The translations under genes were made by a program, and so were the position numbers. From positions 1-64,000 of the forward strand of contig UQIF01000005.1 in the NCBI GenBank assembly GCA_900540955.1: a stretch of 64,000 bases of DNA. Direction: 5' to 3'. The stretch's first letter is position 1, and each line of letters starts with the position of its first letter. Origin of the DNA: an uncultured Olsenella sp. GTDB lineage: Bacteria > Actinomycetota > Coriobacteriia > Coriobacteriales > Atopobiaceae. This document shows positions 27,390 to 35,283 of the stretch, one piece after another. Under the pieces are notes generated by a model. The model saw nothing but the letters and a program-made list of their open reading frames with translations. It searched no databases and was not told where the DNA came from.

Positions 27390-27915
27390 TTAGTAACCGC
27401 GTATTGCCTGGCTGATCTTGCCGTAATCCCACTGGTGTGAACCGTACGGGTCACGGCATATTGCCGCCAAATGTGTGCCGATGTACCTAAGCGGCTGGGG
27501 GCATTTATCACGATTGACAACGCAGCTGTTGTAAAGAACGACGATCTTTAGCCCGTGGCCGGCGGCATACTCGCATTCATACTCAATGAAGCTGCGGTGG
27601 TCCACCGATCCGGACCTATGGCAGGCGCCATAAGGCGAGTAGCTTACGCAGTATCTGCAGCCGCCCTTGGTCAAGTCCCTGGTCTTGTCGCCCACGACGA
27701 GCACAAACGTCTTTGAGGCATCAAGGCGCTCTCTAAGAGATCTCTTGATGCTGCAAGGCAAGCTCGTGTCCCTTGCTTGGGTTAACTCATGGGCGTCAAC
27801 GAACGAGAGCCCCCAGCATGAGCTCTCGTTCCAATGCTGTAGCGTGGAAATGAGATTGTCGTCCCCTGTCCAGTCGCCTGTAATCTATCCCATCGGACTT
27901 GGCATCGAGGTACAT
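27390..27915 (-). pseudogene. TIR-like domain protein, 5' end frameshifted
   Basis: The intact C-terminal frame (27390-27761 and open farther upstream) reads SFVDAHELTQARDTSLP, IKRSLRERLDASKTFVLVVG, HRSFIEYECEYAAGHGLKIV, which resembles TIR-like (DUF1863/MTH538-type) proteins used in Thoeris-type and other defence systems. The likely N-terminus, MYLDAKSDGIDYR, lies in another frame starting at 27915; the change falls at about 27865-27885. I call it a broken gene with moderate confidence; family assignment is by eye only. Confidence 0.45.
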
Positions 27916-28339
27916 GCATACGCCTCTCGTGGTCGCGGCGATCTGGGCGGAGGTGTCCTGGGTGTCGAAATTCGATAGCGGCCGCTTTTCCGGCACCCGT
28001 GGCCCACGGGATGATGGTTTTCGCAAGGTGAACGGCTTTTCCACCAAGGTCCACCCTGGTCGTCAGGGCAAGCATATCTCCGGGCACAAGAACTGCGTCC
28101 TCGGGAAAAGCGTGCTTCATCCGTCGCTCTCTGAAATCCAGCTGCTCGTCGAGAGGTGCGCGGGTGCTGGGGAGTGGAAGTGCGGCAACAAGGAAGTCGT
28201 TGACTTCCATCGGGTCATCGGTACATGGGTGAGCGTCAATGATGGAAACAGATTTGAAACTACTCGCGGAATCATTCATTACAGTAAAGATGGATGTCAG
28301 GTCGTTCCAACCCGCCCTGGAAAGGAGCGCGACCGATGA
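27899..28339 (+). pseudogene. Type-50 polymorphic toxin domain, N-terminal part missing
   Basis: From about 27,976 the frame matches the C-terminal toxin domain Ntox50 (Bacterial toxin 50): GRQGKHISGHKNCVLGKS, GNKEVVDFHRVIG and TTRGIIHYSKDGCQVVPTRP. These domains normally sit at the end of long secreted polymorphic toxins, whose delivery and repeat regions are absent here. The stretch before 27,976 runs antisense to the TIR-like remnant and is not meaningful. The stop overlaps the start of the next gene by 4 nt (ATGA), the usual toxin-immunity arrangement. It is an orphan cassette. Confidence 0.7.
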
Positions 28340-28671
28340 ATCTCAATGAGAAGAGAGAAAAGGCGATTGGCGAAATCGAGCGATTTAGCCTTGCCAACGA
28401 AACGACTCCGCTCGTTATCACCTTCGCAGAGGGTGACTCTTATGTTTGCTATTGCGACACGGGAGAGTGGGAAGACAACGGTGAATTGGGCCCGCGGAGA
28501 CCTGCGCGAAACCCGCCTGGCTACAAGCAATGGTACGAGATTGGTTTGCTTGCCATAAAGACCATCGTGCCCGGCTCAAACAAGGAACCTCGCTACAGGC
28601 GCATCGACATCTCTCGCAAGCATATGTCGTGCCGCGTGACGGCGGGAGACACGGTGCTCTACGAGGAATAA
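28336..28671 (+). CDS. Probable immunity protein to the type-50 toxin
   Basis: A 111-residue acidic protein whose ATG (28336) overlaps the toxin stop and has AAAGGAG 8 nt upstream. Its family is not known to me. The role is inferred from position and size: immunity genes directly follow polymorphic toxin domains, often with an overlap. Phrases such as GDSYVCYCDTGEWEDNGELG suggest a small alpha/beta fold. Confidence 0.6.
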   Translation: MNLNEKREKAIGEIERFSLANETTPLVITFAEGDSYVCYCDTGEWEDNGELGPRRPARNPPGYKQWYEIGLLAIKTIVPGSNKEPRYRRIDISRKHMSCRVTAGDTVLYEE

Positions 28672-28825
28672 CCGTCTAATTGCATACCGTCTGATTGCAC
28701 AAGCCAAAGGTCGCCCGTCCGACGCGCAACTCGTGGGACGGGCGTTCCTTTAGCCTTCCATGCGGTTGAGGTGCTCGGCGCTTGAGGATTATCACGCTCC
28801 TGCAAGCCGCCTGTCTCGTCTGCCC

Positions 28826-30325
28826 TTACCCACTAAGCCTGTATCTGCGTTTCGGGCTATTCCGCGTGCCGATGGCATCCAAGGTTCCATCGTCGAGGAG
28901 CTTTGATATGTACCCCCTGATTGTTTTAATGCCAATTCCCGAAGCCCTCGCGATTTCCGAGGCACTCGCGCTCTCGCGCTCAGAGAGGAATGCGAGAATG
29001 GCGTCCTCGACGTTGTTCTTCGAGTAGGCCTTGCCTTCTTGCTCGGTCATCTTGCGATGTCGCAAGACGATTTGGAATCCATCGAGCGAGCTGCGCGAAA
29101 TGGGGTTGGGCATGAGGGCTTCCTCAAGCTCGCGGTTGATAGTCGGATACCCAGACCCCCTGTTCTCAACGACACGGCCAACCCGACCGTCATAATCGGC
29201 GTAGGGAACGTCTTCGAGGATGCGCGAAAGGAACTGGTTCCTTGATGCCGTGGCGCCGCTGGTGCCGAGTTTTTCTAGGGTCAAAATGCCGAAGAGACCT
29301 CCGGGATTGGAGATTTCGAGACGGTCTGGGTAAAGGTCGACGGTCACAGGTGTCCCCTGCCCTTCGACGGAGTAGTCCCTGTGCATGAGCGCGTTGGCCA
29401 CCGCCTCGCGCACTGCAGGAAGTGGATAATCGGGTACGTTCTCGCGCAGGGCGCCCTTGACGATTGCCCCATGCTTCATGTTTCTGGAAACTGCTCTTAC
29501 CGTCTCGACAACCATTGCAGGAATTGGACCATCAATATTCACGGTGTCAGAGAAACGCTGGCCGCCAGGCCCAGTTTCACCCTTGCGCGAGGTCGGATAA
29601 GACGTGAACACAACATTGAGCCGCGGATAGTACTTTTGCGGATACTCGGCAAAGGAAAGCAGGCCGGCAATCGTGGGGCGAGCGACGCCATTTTCGTCAT
29701 AGTCGATGACCCGTCGATTGGCCATGAGCTCTTCATTGCTCATAGTCGCCGATCTGCCAAAAGATGTAGCGCGAACCCGAGCGAACCACCCTTCCAGAAG
29801 GCCGTTGTCAAAATCATCAGTCGTGGCCTCTTTTGCAACGGCAATATCGTTGCGAGCCGCCCTCAATTGGTTTTCGGTAAAGCGATCTATCTCATATAGA
29901 GACATCCTGTGGTCGCCATCACCCGTTCGAATATACGAGCCATTGATCTGCCCATACTTCTTCACATAGCAGGGTTTTTCCCTTACCGGTGCTTCGGACA
30001 CGTTAACGACGACTACAGGCTTGCTCTCAAACTCAAGGACAAGAATCTCGACAGCTTGTGGGGGCTCGACGAGTTCGCGAGCGGCCTGCGCAGCACCCGC
30101 TTGGACCGACTTAGCGTCAATATCTACGGCATGAAAACCACCGCTCTCGCGTATGCCAAAGACTATGACGCCTCCAGAAGAGTTGGCGAACGCAGAAATA
30201 GATTCGGCAGTTTCCTTGGGGACGCCACCGCTGGCGCTCTTGAGCTCATATTCGGCAAGGTCAGTTCCCGCCATCCGCATTTTATTAACGGCGGAAACAA
30301 GTTCCTCCTCGTTTGTGATGTGCAT
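28826..30325 (-). CDS. Second AlbA_2/Schlafen ATP-binding protein
   Basis: A 499-residue protein with an N-terminal AlbA_2 domain (LAEYELKSASGGVPKETAES, then ISAFANSSGGVIVFGI), a GHKL-like ATP-binding part (LPAVREAVANALMHRDYSVE, NRGSGYPTINRELEEALM) and a C-terminal winged helix (SASEIARASGIGIKTIRGYI). It is the last gene of the minus-strand methylase/hsd run. It is only distantly like the AlbA_2 protein inside the BREX operon and has its own repeat-rich upstream region. Likely a regulator or defence effector. Confidence 0.8.
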   Translation of the reverse strand: MHITNEEELVSAVNKMRMAGTDLAEYELKSASGGVPKETAESISAFANSSGGVIVFGIRESGGFHAVDIDAKSVQAGAAQAARELVEPPQAVEILVLEFESKPVVVVNVSEAPVREKPCYVKKYGQINGSYIRTGDGDHRMSLYEIDRFTENQLRAARNDIAVAKEATTDDFDNGLLEGWFARVRATSFGRSATMSNEELMANRRVIDYDENGVARPTIAGLLSFAEYPQKYYPRLNVVFTSYPTSRKGETGPGGQRFSDTVNIDGPIPAMVVETVRAVSRNMKHGAIVKGALRENVPDYPLPAVREAVANALMHRDYSVEGQGTPVTVDLYPDRLEISNPGGLFGILTLEKLGTSGATASRNQFLSRILEDVPYADYDGRVGRVVENRGSGYPTINRELEEALMPNPISRSSLDGFQIVLRHRKMTEQEGKAYSKNNVEDAILAFLSERESASASEIARASGIGIKTIRGYISKLLDDGTLDAIGTRNSPKRRYRLSG

Positions 30326-30479
30326 GAGCGTCCCTTCCTCGCATTTCGCATGTCACTAGTATAAGGAACTGCTGCACTAGTACCACAGTAAATATCACTA
30401 GTAACGTAGTAAAAGTCACTAGTACCACAGTAAAAGTCACTAGTAACTTGAGTAGCTGCATCAGTACCGTGGTAGACAT
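30285..30479 (-). CDS. Possible small hydrophobic heptad-repeat protein
   Basis: A 64-residue frame begins at an ATG (30479) that overlaps the stop of the GIY-YIG gene as TGATG, a classic coupling signal. Because the DNA repeats every 21 bp, the product repeats every seven residues (VTFTVVL, VTFTTLL, VIFTVVL) and would be a short hydrophobic helix or strand stack with a basic tail. It runs into the start of the AlbA_2 gene. It may be a real membrane peptide or only a by-product of the repeat array. Confidence 0.25.
   Translation of the reverse strand: MSTTVLMQLLKLLVTFTVVLVTFTTLLVIFTVVLVQQFLILVTCEMRGRDAHAHHKRGGTCFRR
30354..30466. repeat. Six 21-bp tandem repeats (core CACTAGTA)
   Basis: The core CACTAGTA, or a near copy (CATCAGTA at the last), begins at 30354, 30375, 30396, 30417, 30438 and 30459, exactly 21 bp apart. 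This spacing is two helical turns, so the cores face the same side of DNA. The array lies 29-140 bp upstream of the AlbA_2 start. Protein-binding operator array or repeat-encoded peptide are both possible. Confidence 0.85.
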
Positions 30480-31147
30480 CAACAGCAGGGCTGCTCTTCC
30501 CCTATCAGCTCCATGCGATCGCGGCGCTCCGTCAAGAGCTCGCCCTCGTATGAGAAATACAATGGTCCCTGCAGGGCGTGGCCTAGGCCCGTGAGCTCCT
30601 CGGCGAGCGCGGAGAGCGATGTCGTTACTCCTTCATATTCCACATGTCGCTCGTCGACGACCGTTGCTCTCTTGGACGCGTCTCCCGCGAACACGACCTC
30701 GTCGCCTGGTTTTAGTCCGACCATCGAGAACTTGAACGGGGCGCGGCGCTGCTTGGTGCGCGCCTCCTCCGCCTCGTGCTCCTCGACGATCTGCTCGCCC
30801 GTCGGCGTGACCCTGTGCAGCCTGCCCTCCGTGCCGGAGATGCGGGCGATCGCCTCGAGGATGGAGTAGGCGTCCTCGGCGGACATTTCGAAAAACTCGC
30901 GCGACCTGCGCTGCCCGTTGAACGTTTCGATGGTGCGCAGGTCGGGGTTTAGCGTGTCTAGCAGCTCGTGGAGGGCCTTGTCGGTCAGGCGCTTGCCCGT
31001 CTCGTAGGTCGCGTAGGCGCGGAAGGCGTAGGGGAGCGCCTCGGAGCGGTTCAGCTCGCTGAGCCGGCGGTTGAGGTTCGAGGCGTACCCAATCTTCACG
31101 TACTGTGGGAAGGACGGGTTGGTCAGGATGTAGATGACTCCGGTCAT
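30479..31147 (-). CDS. GIY-YIG nuclease-family protein with DUF4357-like tail
   Basis: A 222-residue protein. The N-terminal 90 residues carry the GIY-YIG/T5orf172 nuclease fold (GVIYILTNPSFPQYVKIGYA, then NLNRRLSELNRSEALPYAF). The C-terminal part (FKFSMVGLKPGDEVVFAGD, KRATVVDERHVEYEG) fits the DUF4357 domain often attached to such nucleases near restriction systems. The start ATG (31147) overlaps the end of hsdS by 4 nt. With no hsdR visible it could be the only nuclease of this unit. Confidence 0.8.
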   Translation of the reverse strand: MTGVIYILTNPSFPQYVKIGYASNLNRRLSELNRSEALPYAFRAYATYETGKRLTDKALHELLDTLNPDLRTIETFNGQRRSREFFEMSAEDAYSILEAIARISGTEGRLHRVTPTGEQIVEEHEAEEARTKQRRAPFKFSMVGLKPGDEVVFAGDASKRATVVDERHVEYEGVTTSLSALAEELTGLGHALQGPLYFSYEGELLTERRDRMELIGEEQPCC

Positions 31148-32397
31148 GCGGCATCAGCGTCCTTGCGAGGAAGGTCGAGCAGGCGGTCACGGTAGTACTC
31201 GTACTGCTGACGGCGTGCCTCGATCTCGGCGGGGATGCCGTCGGTCAGCGATGTCGTGAGGGCGTCGAAGCGGTCGAGGATGTCGACGACCTTCCGCTGG
31301 GTGGCGAGGGACGGGATGGGGATCTCTATCGCTTGAATATCTTTCAAGCTCACGTGAGGTACAGCGCCTGCGGTTTTCTTTTTGTCGACCATGGCTTCGA
31401 GTGTTCCGCTGGCAATGATATGGAACACAAATCTTGGGTCAATTTCGCTGCATCTGACACGCGTCACCCGCTGCCCAAGTATAGCCGGCAAGTCGCTCTC
31501 CGTAATCACGCCAAAGCTCTTTCCAACGAGAGACCCATCCATTGCAATCAATATGTCTCCGCCATTAAGAATATATTTTTCAAGGCCATCGGAAGACTTC
31601 CAGCAAACTGTATTGTCGTCATCAAAAATCATTGACCCGCGTTTAACGTTGATGCCGCGTGCGACCTTAATACCGGACACTTTAAACTCTTTGCTTTTAA
31701 ACGGAAAACCAGTGAGCGTGTCTGAGACATCCCCCAGCCTCTTCATCTCGACCGGCTTGCCGTCCAGCGACTCCAGGCTCTCCCGCGATAGCAAGCGGTC
31801 GCGGTAGTAGGCGTACTGCGCCTTACGCGCCTCCAGCTCCGCCTCCAGCTCCGCCTCCAGCTCGCTGAAGGAATCCAGGATCCGGACGATTTCGTGCTGA
31901 ATCTCGATGGGCGGAACGGGGATTTCGAACTTTGCCATGCTGTCGCTGCCGACGCGCAGGACCTTTGTGCCAGTAATGGCTCGCTTCTTCTGCGCCTGGA
32001 AATGCTCGCTGAAGAAATAGTGGGCGACGTATTTCGGGTCGAGGGTGTGCGAATAGATGTAGGCGTCGCCGCTGACCGCGCACGGTTCTTCCCCGAGCCA
32101 TGCGACGCACTTGCACACGTCCTCCTCGTTCTCACTCGTCGTGGCAATAACGAGGTCTCCGCGGCGTGCTTTTTTGCGGGTCTCATAGAGCGACTCCGCG
32201 ATTTTGGACTTCGTCTCGTTCGCGCTCAGGCCGTAGTAGGTATAAAGCTGTCCGTAGTGGATGCAGGGCTTGCCCTCGTCAACGAAGTCACTCTTCTGGA
32301 TACCGCTGCCGCGGGTAAAAGCCCCGAGTTCGCCCAAGGTCTTGTACTCTACTCCGTCGGGGCACAGCTCCGCAATCAGCTTTTCGATTTTGCTCAT
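31144..32397 (-). CDS. hsdS: Type I restriction-modification specificity subunit HsdS
   Basis: A 417-residue HsdS with two target-recognition domains. Each half ends in the usual conserved pattern: FEIPVPPIEIQHEIVRILDS and IEIPIPSLATQRKVVDILDR, followed by YAYYRDRLL and YEYYRDRLL. Between them lies a three-fold ELEA repeat (see the repeat entry). The TRD2 coding part (about 31,320-31,720) is AT-rich, as expected for exchanged recognition domains. The start ATG overlaps the DUF4145 gene stop by 4 nt. Confidence 0.92.
   Translation of the reverse strand: MSKIEKLIAELCPDGVEYKTLGELGAFTRGSGIQKSDFVDEGKPCIHYGQLYTYYGLSANETKSKIAESLYETRKKARRGDLVIATTSENEEDVCKCVAWLGEEPCAVSGDAYIYSHTLDPKYVAHYFFSEHFQAQKKRAITGTKVLRVGSDSMAKFEIPVPPIEIQHEIVRILDSFSELEAELEAELEARKAQYAYYRDRLLSRESLESLDGKPVEMKRLGDVSDTLTGFPFKSKEFKVSGIKVARGINVKRGSMIFDDDNTVCWKSSDGLEKYILNGGDILIAMDGSLVGKSFGVITESDLPAILGQRVTRVRCSEIDPRFVFHIIASGTLEAMVDKKKTAGAVPHVSLKDIQAIEIPIPSLATQRKVVDILDRFDALTTSLTDGIPAEIEARRQQYEYYRDRLLDLPRKDADAA
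31828..31863. repeat. Three 12-bp tandem repeats in hsdS spacer region
   Basis: CGCCTCCAGCTC occurs three times without change at 31828, 31840 and 31852. It encodes the ELEA repeats between the two recognition domains. In EcoR124-type enzymes the number of such four-residue repeats sets the spacer length of the DNA target. Confidence 0.9.
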
Positions 32398-33086
32398 TGT
32401 CCAACCTCGTTTTTCTTGTGGCTTTGTGCATACGCCCTTGCCCGAGATACAAGCCTTGGATTCGTATAGAGGTCGTCGATTACGGAATCGAGCACTTCGA
32501 CAACGATCTCCGCGAAGTCCTTACCTACCTCCCTCGTCGGCTCATGAACGGAAGCGTTGCCGCAAAGTCGTATCGCCGTCGCTGCTTCGGCGGTCCTTGA
32601 CTTTAGCTTTCCGTCATCAGCAAGCGCCTGGACGCGCTGAAAGAGAGGTTTTCTTGAAGTGGGCTCGCCTTCCTGCTCGTTGACAATGCCTTCAAGCGTG
32701 GTTCGTGACAGCGTGACGGCGGCCCTGTACGCTCCGATCTGGAGGCATTTGTGGACTTCCGAGGCAACCGAGGCTAAGCCCTCTGGCACATCCGGATACT
32801 CTTTGCCGATAGGCTCAATCGGAAGCCATCGAATAGGCTCGTCGAGGTTTAGCGAGTCGGAGAGCCCTGCAGGTCGCCGCAATTCTGCAATGTTCGGATA
32901 ACCGCAGTTGGCGCATGTGTAAACGTACAGGAGCCTGTCCGAGATCTTGCCGGAAGCGTTGCACTCTGGATCTGGGTAGCACTCCTCAATGACAGGCCCA
33001 AAAGCGTTGCATGAATAATCGTCACTGTATTTCGAGTGAAGCATTTGGGCCAACAGGTGACAATGCCAGCAAGTTGTGGAAGCCAT
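32394..33086 (-). CDS. DUF4145 zinc-ribbon protein
   Basis: A 230-residue protein with a Cys pair near the N-terminus (CWHC), another at CANCGYP, and a C-terminal DUF4145 helical domain (YRAAVTLSRTTLEGIVNEQE, GNASVHEPTREV). DUF4145 proteins are common between hsdM and hsdS genes and in defence islands; their role is unclear. It starts 5 nt after the ancestral hsdM stop. Confidence 0.8.
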   Translation of the reverse strand: MASTTCWHCHLLAQMLHSKYSDDYSCNAFGPVIEECYPDPECNASGKISDRLLYVYTCANCGYPNIAELRRPAGLSDSLNLDEPIRWLPIEPIGKEYPDVPEGLASVASEVHKCLQIGAYRAAVTLSRTTLEGIVNEQEGEPTSRKPLFQRVQALADDGKLKSRTAEAATAIRLCGNASVHEPTREVGKDFAEIVVEVLDSVIDDLYTNPRLVSRARAYAQSHKKNEVGQ

Positions 33087-33090
33087 GCCC

Positions 33091-34661
33091 CTACGCCTCC
33101 AGATCTGCCACGATGACGTCGATGGCCTCGCGCAGCTCCTGCTCGCGCGCTACGATGCCCGCGACGCGCTCGTTCAGCTCGTGGATGTCGACCTTCTCAC
33201 GGGTGTCCTTCTTCTCCACCCACGTGGAGACGCTGAGGTTGTACTTGTTTTCTCTCCGCCAAGCTCGTCGATGCCCACGAGGTGCGAGACGTACTGCTCC
33301 TCGGCCCTCGTCTGGACAAGGGCGTTGATCTTCTCGATGTGCTCCGGCATGAGCTTGTTCTTGTTGCCCACATGCTCGAACATCTCGGAGGCGTTGATGA
33401 ACAGCGTCTTGTCATCGGTCTTGGACTTGGAGAGTACGATGATGCAGGTCGCGATGGACACGCCGAAGAAGAGGTTCGCGGGAAGCTGGATGACCGCCTC
33501 GACGAAGTTGTTGTCCACGAGGTACTTGCGAATCTTCTGCTCCGCGCCGCCGCGGTAGAGGACTCCCGGGAACTCGACGATTGCAGCGCGTCCCTTTGAG
33601 CTGAGCCAGGAGAGCATGTGCATCGTGAAGGCGAGGTCGGCCTTGGACTTTGGAGCCAGCACGCCCGCGGGAGCGAAGCGCGGGTCGCTGATGAGCGTCG
33701 GGTCGCCGTCGCCGACCCACTTCGTGCTGTAGGGTGGGTTGGAGACGATGGCATCGAAGGGCTCGTCGTCCCAGTGCATCGGGTTCGTGAGTGTGTCACC
33801 GCGGGCGATGTCGAACTTATCGAAGTTCACATGGTGTAGGAACATGTTGATGCGGCACAGGTTGTACGTGGTGGGGTTGATCTCCTGGCCAAAGAAGCCC
33901 TGGTGCACGCTGTCGGTGCCCAGGATCTTGGCGAACTTGAGCAGAAGCGAGCCCGAGCCGCACGCTGGGTCATAGACCTTGTTGACGCTCGTCTTGTCTC
34001 CGATGACGATGCGGGCGAGGAGCTCGGAGACCTCCTGAGGCGTGAAGAACTCGCCGCCCGACTTGCCGGCGCCCGACGCGTACATGTTCATGAGGTACTC
34101 GTAGGCGTCGCCGAACAGGTCGATGCTCGCGTCGCGCACGTTGCCGAAATCCAGGTCGCGGATGCCGGAGATGATCTTGGCCAGGCGCTCGATGCGTTCC
34201 TTGAGCGTGGCGCCGAGCTTGTTGGACGTGACGTCGACGTCGTCGAAGAGGCCCTTGAAGTCCTTCTCGGAGGGCATGCCCACGCTGGAGCCCTCGATGG
34301 CCTTGAAGATCTCCGACACGTGGATATTGAGCTCGGAGTCTCCCTCGGGCGCCTTGGCGACGTTCTGGAAGAGCTGCGAAGGAAGGATGAAGTACCCCTT
34401 CTCCTCTGTGACGCCCTCGCGGGCACCCTCCGCCTCCTCGTCGGTAAGGTTGGCGTAGGAGAAGTCGGGGTTGCCCGCCTCGCGCTCGCCGGCGTCGATA
34501 TACTCGGTAAGATCCTCAGAGATGAAGCGGTAGAAGAGGAAGCAGAGGATGTATGCCTTGAAGTCCCAGCCGTCAACGGCGCCGCGCACCTCGTCGGCTA
34601 TTCCCCAGATCGCCTTGTGGAGCTCGGCGCGCTGGGCTTCCTTGTTGCTTGTGATCGACAA
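33091..34661 (-). pseudogene. hsdM: Type I modification methylase HsdM, frameshifted near the C-terminus
   Basis: The N6-adenine methylase has an N-terminal helical domain (WDFKAYILCFLFYRFISEDL), motif I VYDPACGSGSLLLKFA and motif IV AIVSNPPYSTKWVGD. Its frame stays open from the TTG at 34661 to a premature end at 33174. The expected tail, NKYNLSVSTWVEKKDTREKV and on to DVIVADLEA, is in another frame ending at 33091, so one base is missing (or two extra) near 33,250. The catalytic core is intact; the lost ~55 residues are the helical tail that contacts HsdS. It could be a real mutation or a sequence error. Confidence 0.8.
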
Positions 34662-34741
34662 TTCGAGCGCCCCTTTCGCGGTTTCGCATTGAACGACCCG
34701 CTGCTCACGGGTGTTTTTCGGTTTCCGTGTAGTTTAATCCC

Positions 34742-35281
34742 TTACGACGTCTCGAGCTGTGTCAGCCGTCCGAGCGCCTGTTTGAAGCTGTTGTTGGTGA
34801 TCTTGAGGTCGTTGCCGGCCTGCATCTTGATGAGCGGCGGGTAGTCGTCGGGGCTGCTTTCGACGCGGCCGATGAAGCTTGAAGCCTCCTCCGCCCCCGG
34901 CGTCTTGTGCGGCATCGGGCCCGCGAGGATGGCCGCGTAGCCCATCGAGCCGCGGATCTTGCCGAAGTTGAAGTGCTTGAGGCGGGAATAGTCGAGCTGG
35001 AACTCGAACCGCTCCGGCTCGAAGCCCTTCTTCCTGGCAATGCTGCGGAGCTTGTCGACGTTCACGGCGCTCGCACCGATGACGATGACCTTGCCGAGGA
35101 GGCGCTCCTCGCGGGGGACGCCCGAGCCTGCGAGGAGGTCGGACATCCCGAGCGAGGCCAGGAGCTCCTCGAGGGTGTCCTCGCGGTTGGCCCTCGTGAT
35201 GGCGGGAAGGAGCTCGAGGCCCATGCGCCCCATCATCTCGTCGCAGAGGTCGGAAAGTTCCTGGACGGTGAGATGCGCCAA
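34742..35281 (-). CDS. Conserved hypothetical protein between the two methylases
   Basis: A 179-residue protein with a Rossmann-like start to its core (LLGKVIVIGASAVNVDKLRS) and the phrases AILAGPMPHKTPG and LIKMQAGNDLKITNNSFKQA, which I have seen in hypothetical proteins of mobile elements. Its TTG start lies 2 nt after the stop of the fused methylase, so the two are likely co-translated. Function unknown. Confidence 0.6.
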   Translation of the reverse strand: MAHLTVQELSDLCDEMMGRMGLELLPAITRANREDTLEELLASLGMSDLLAGSGVPREERLLGKVIVIGASAVNVDKLRSIARKKGFEPERFEFQLDYSRLKHFNFGKIRGSMGYAAILAGPMPHKTPGAEEASSFIGRVESSPDDYPPLIKMQAGNDLKITNNSFKQALGRLTQLETS

Positions 35282-35283
35282 CG

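Noticed and set aside
30354..30466. CRISPR array
   Set aside because: The period is only 21 bp and there are no unique spacers of normal length; no cas genes are nearby.
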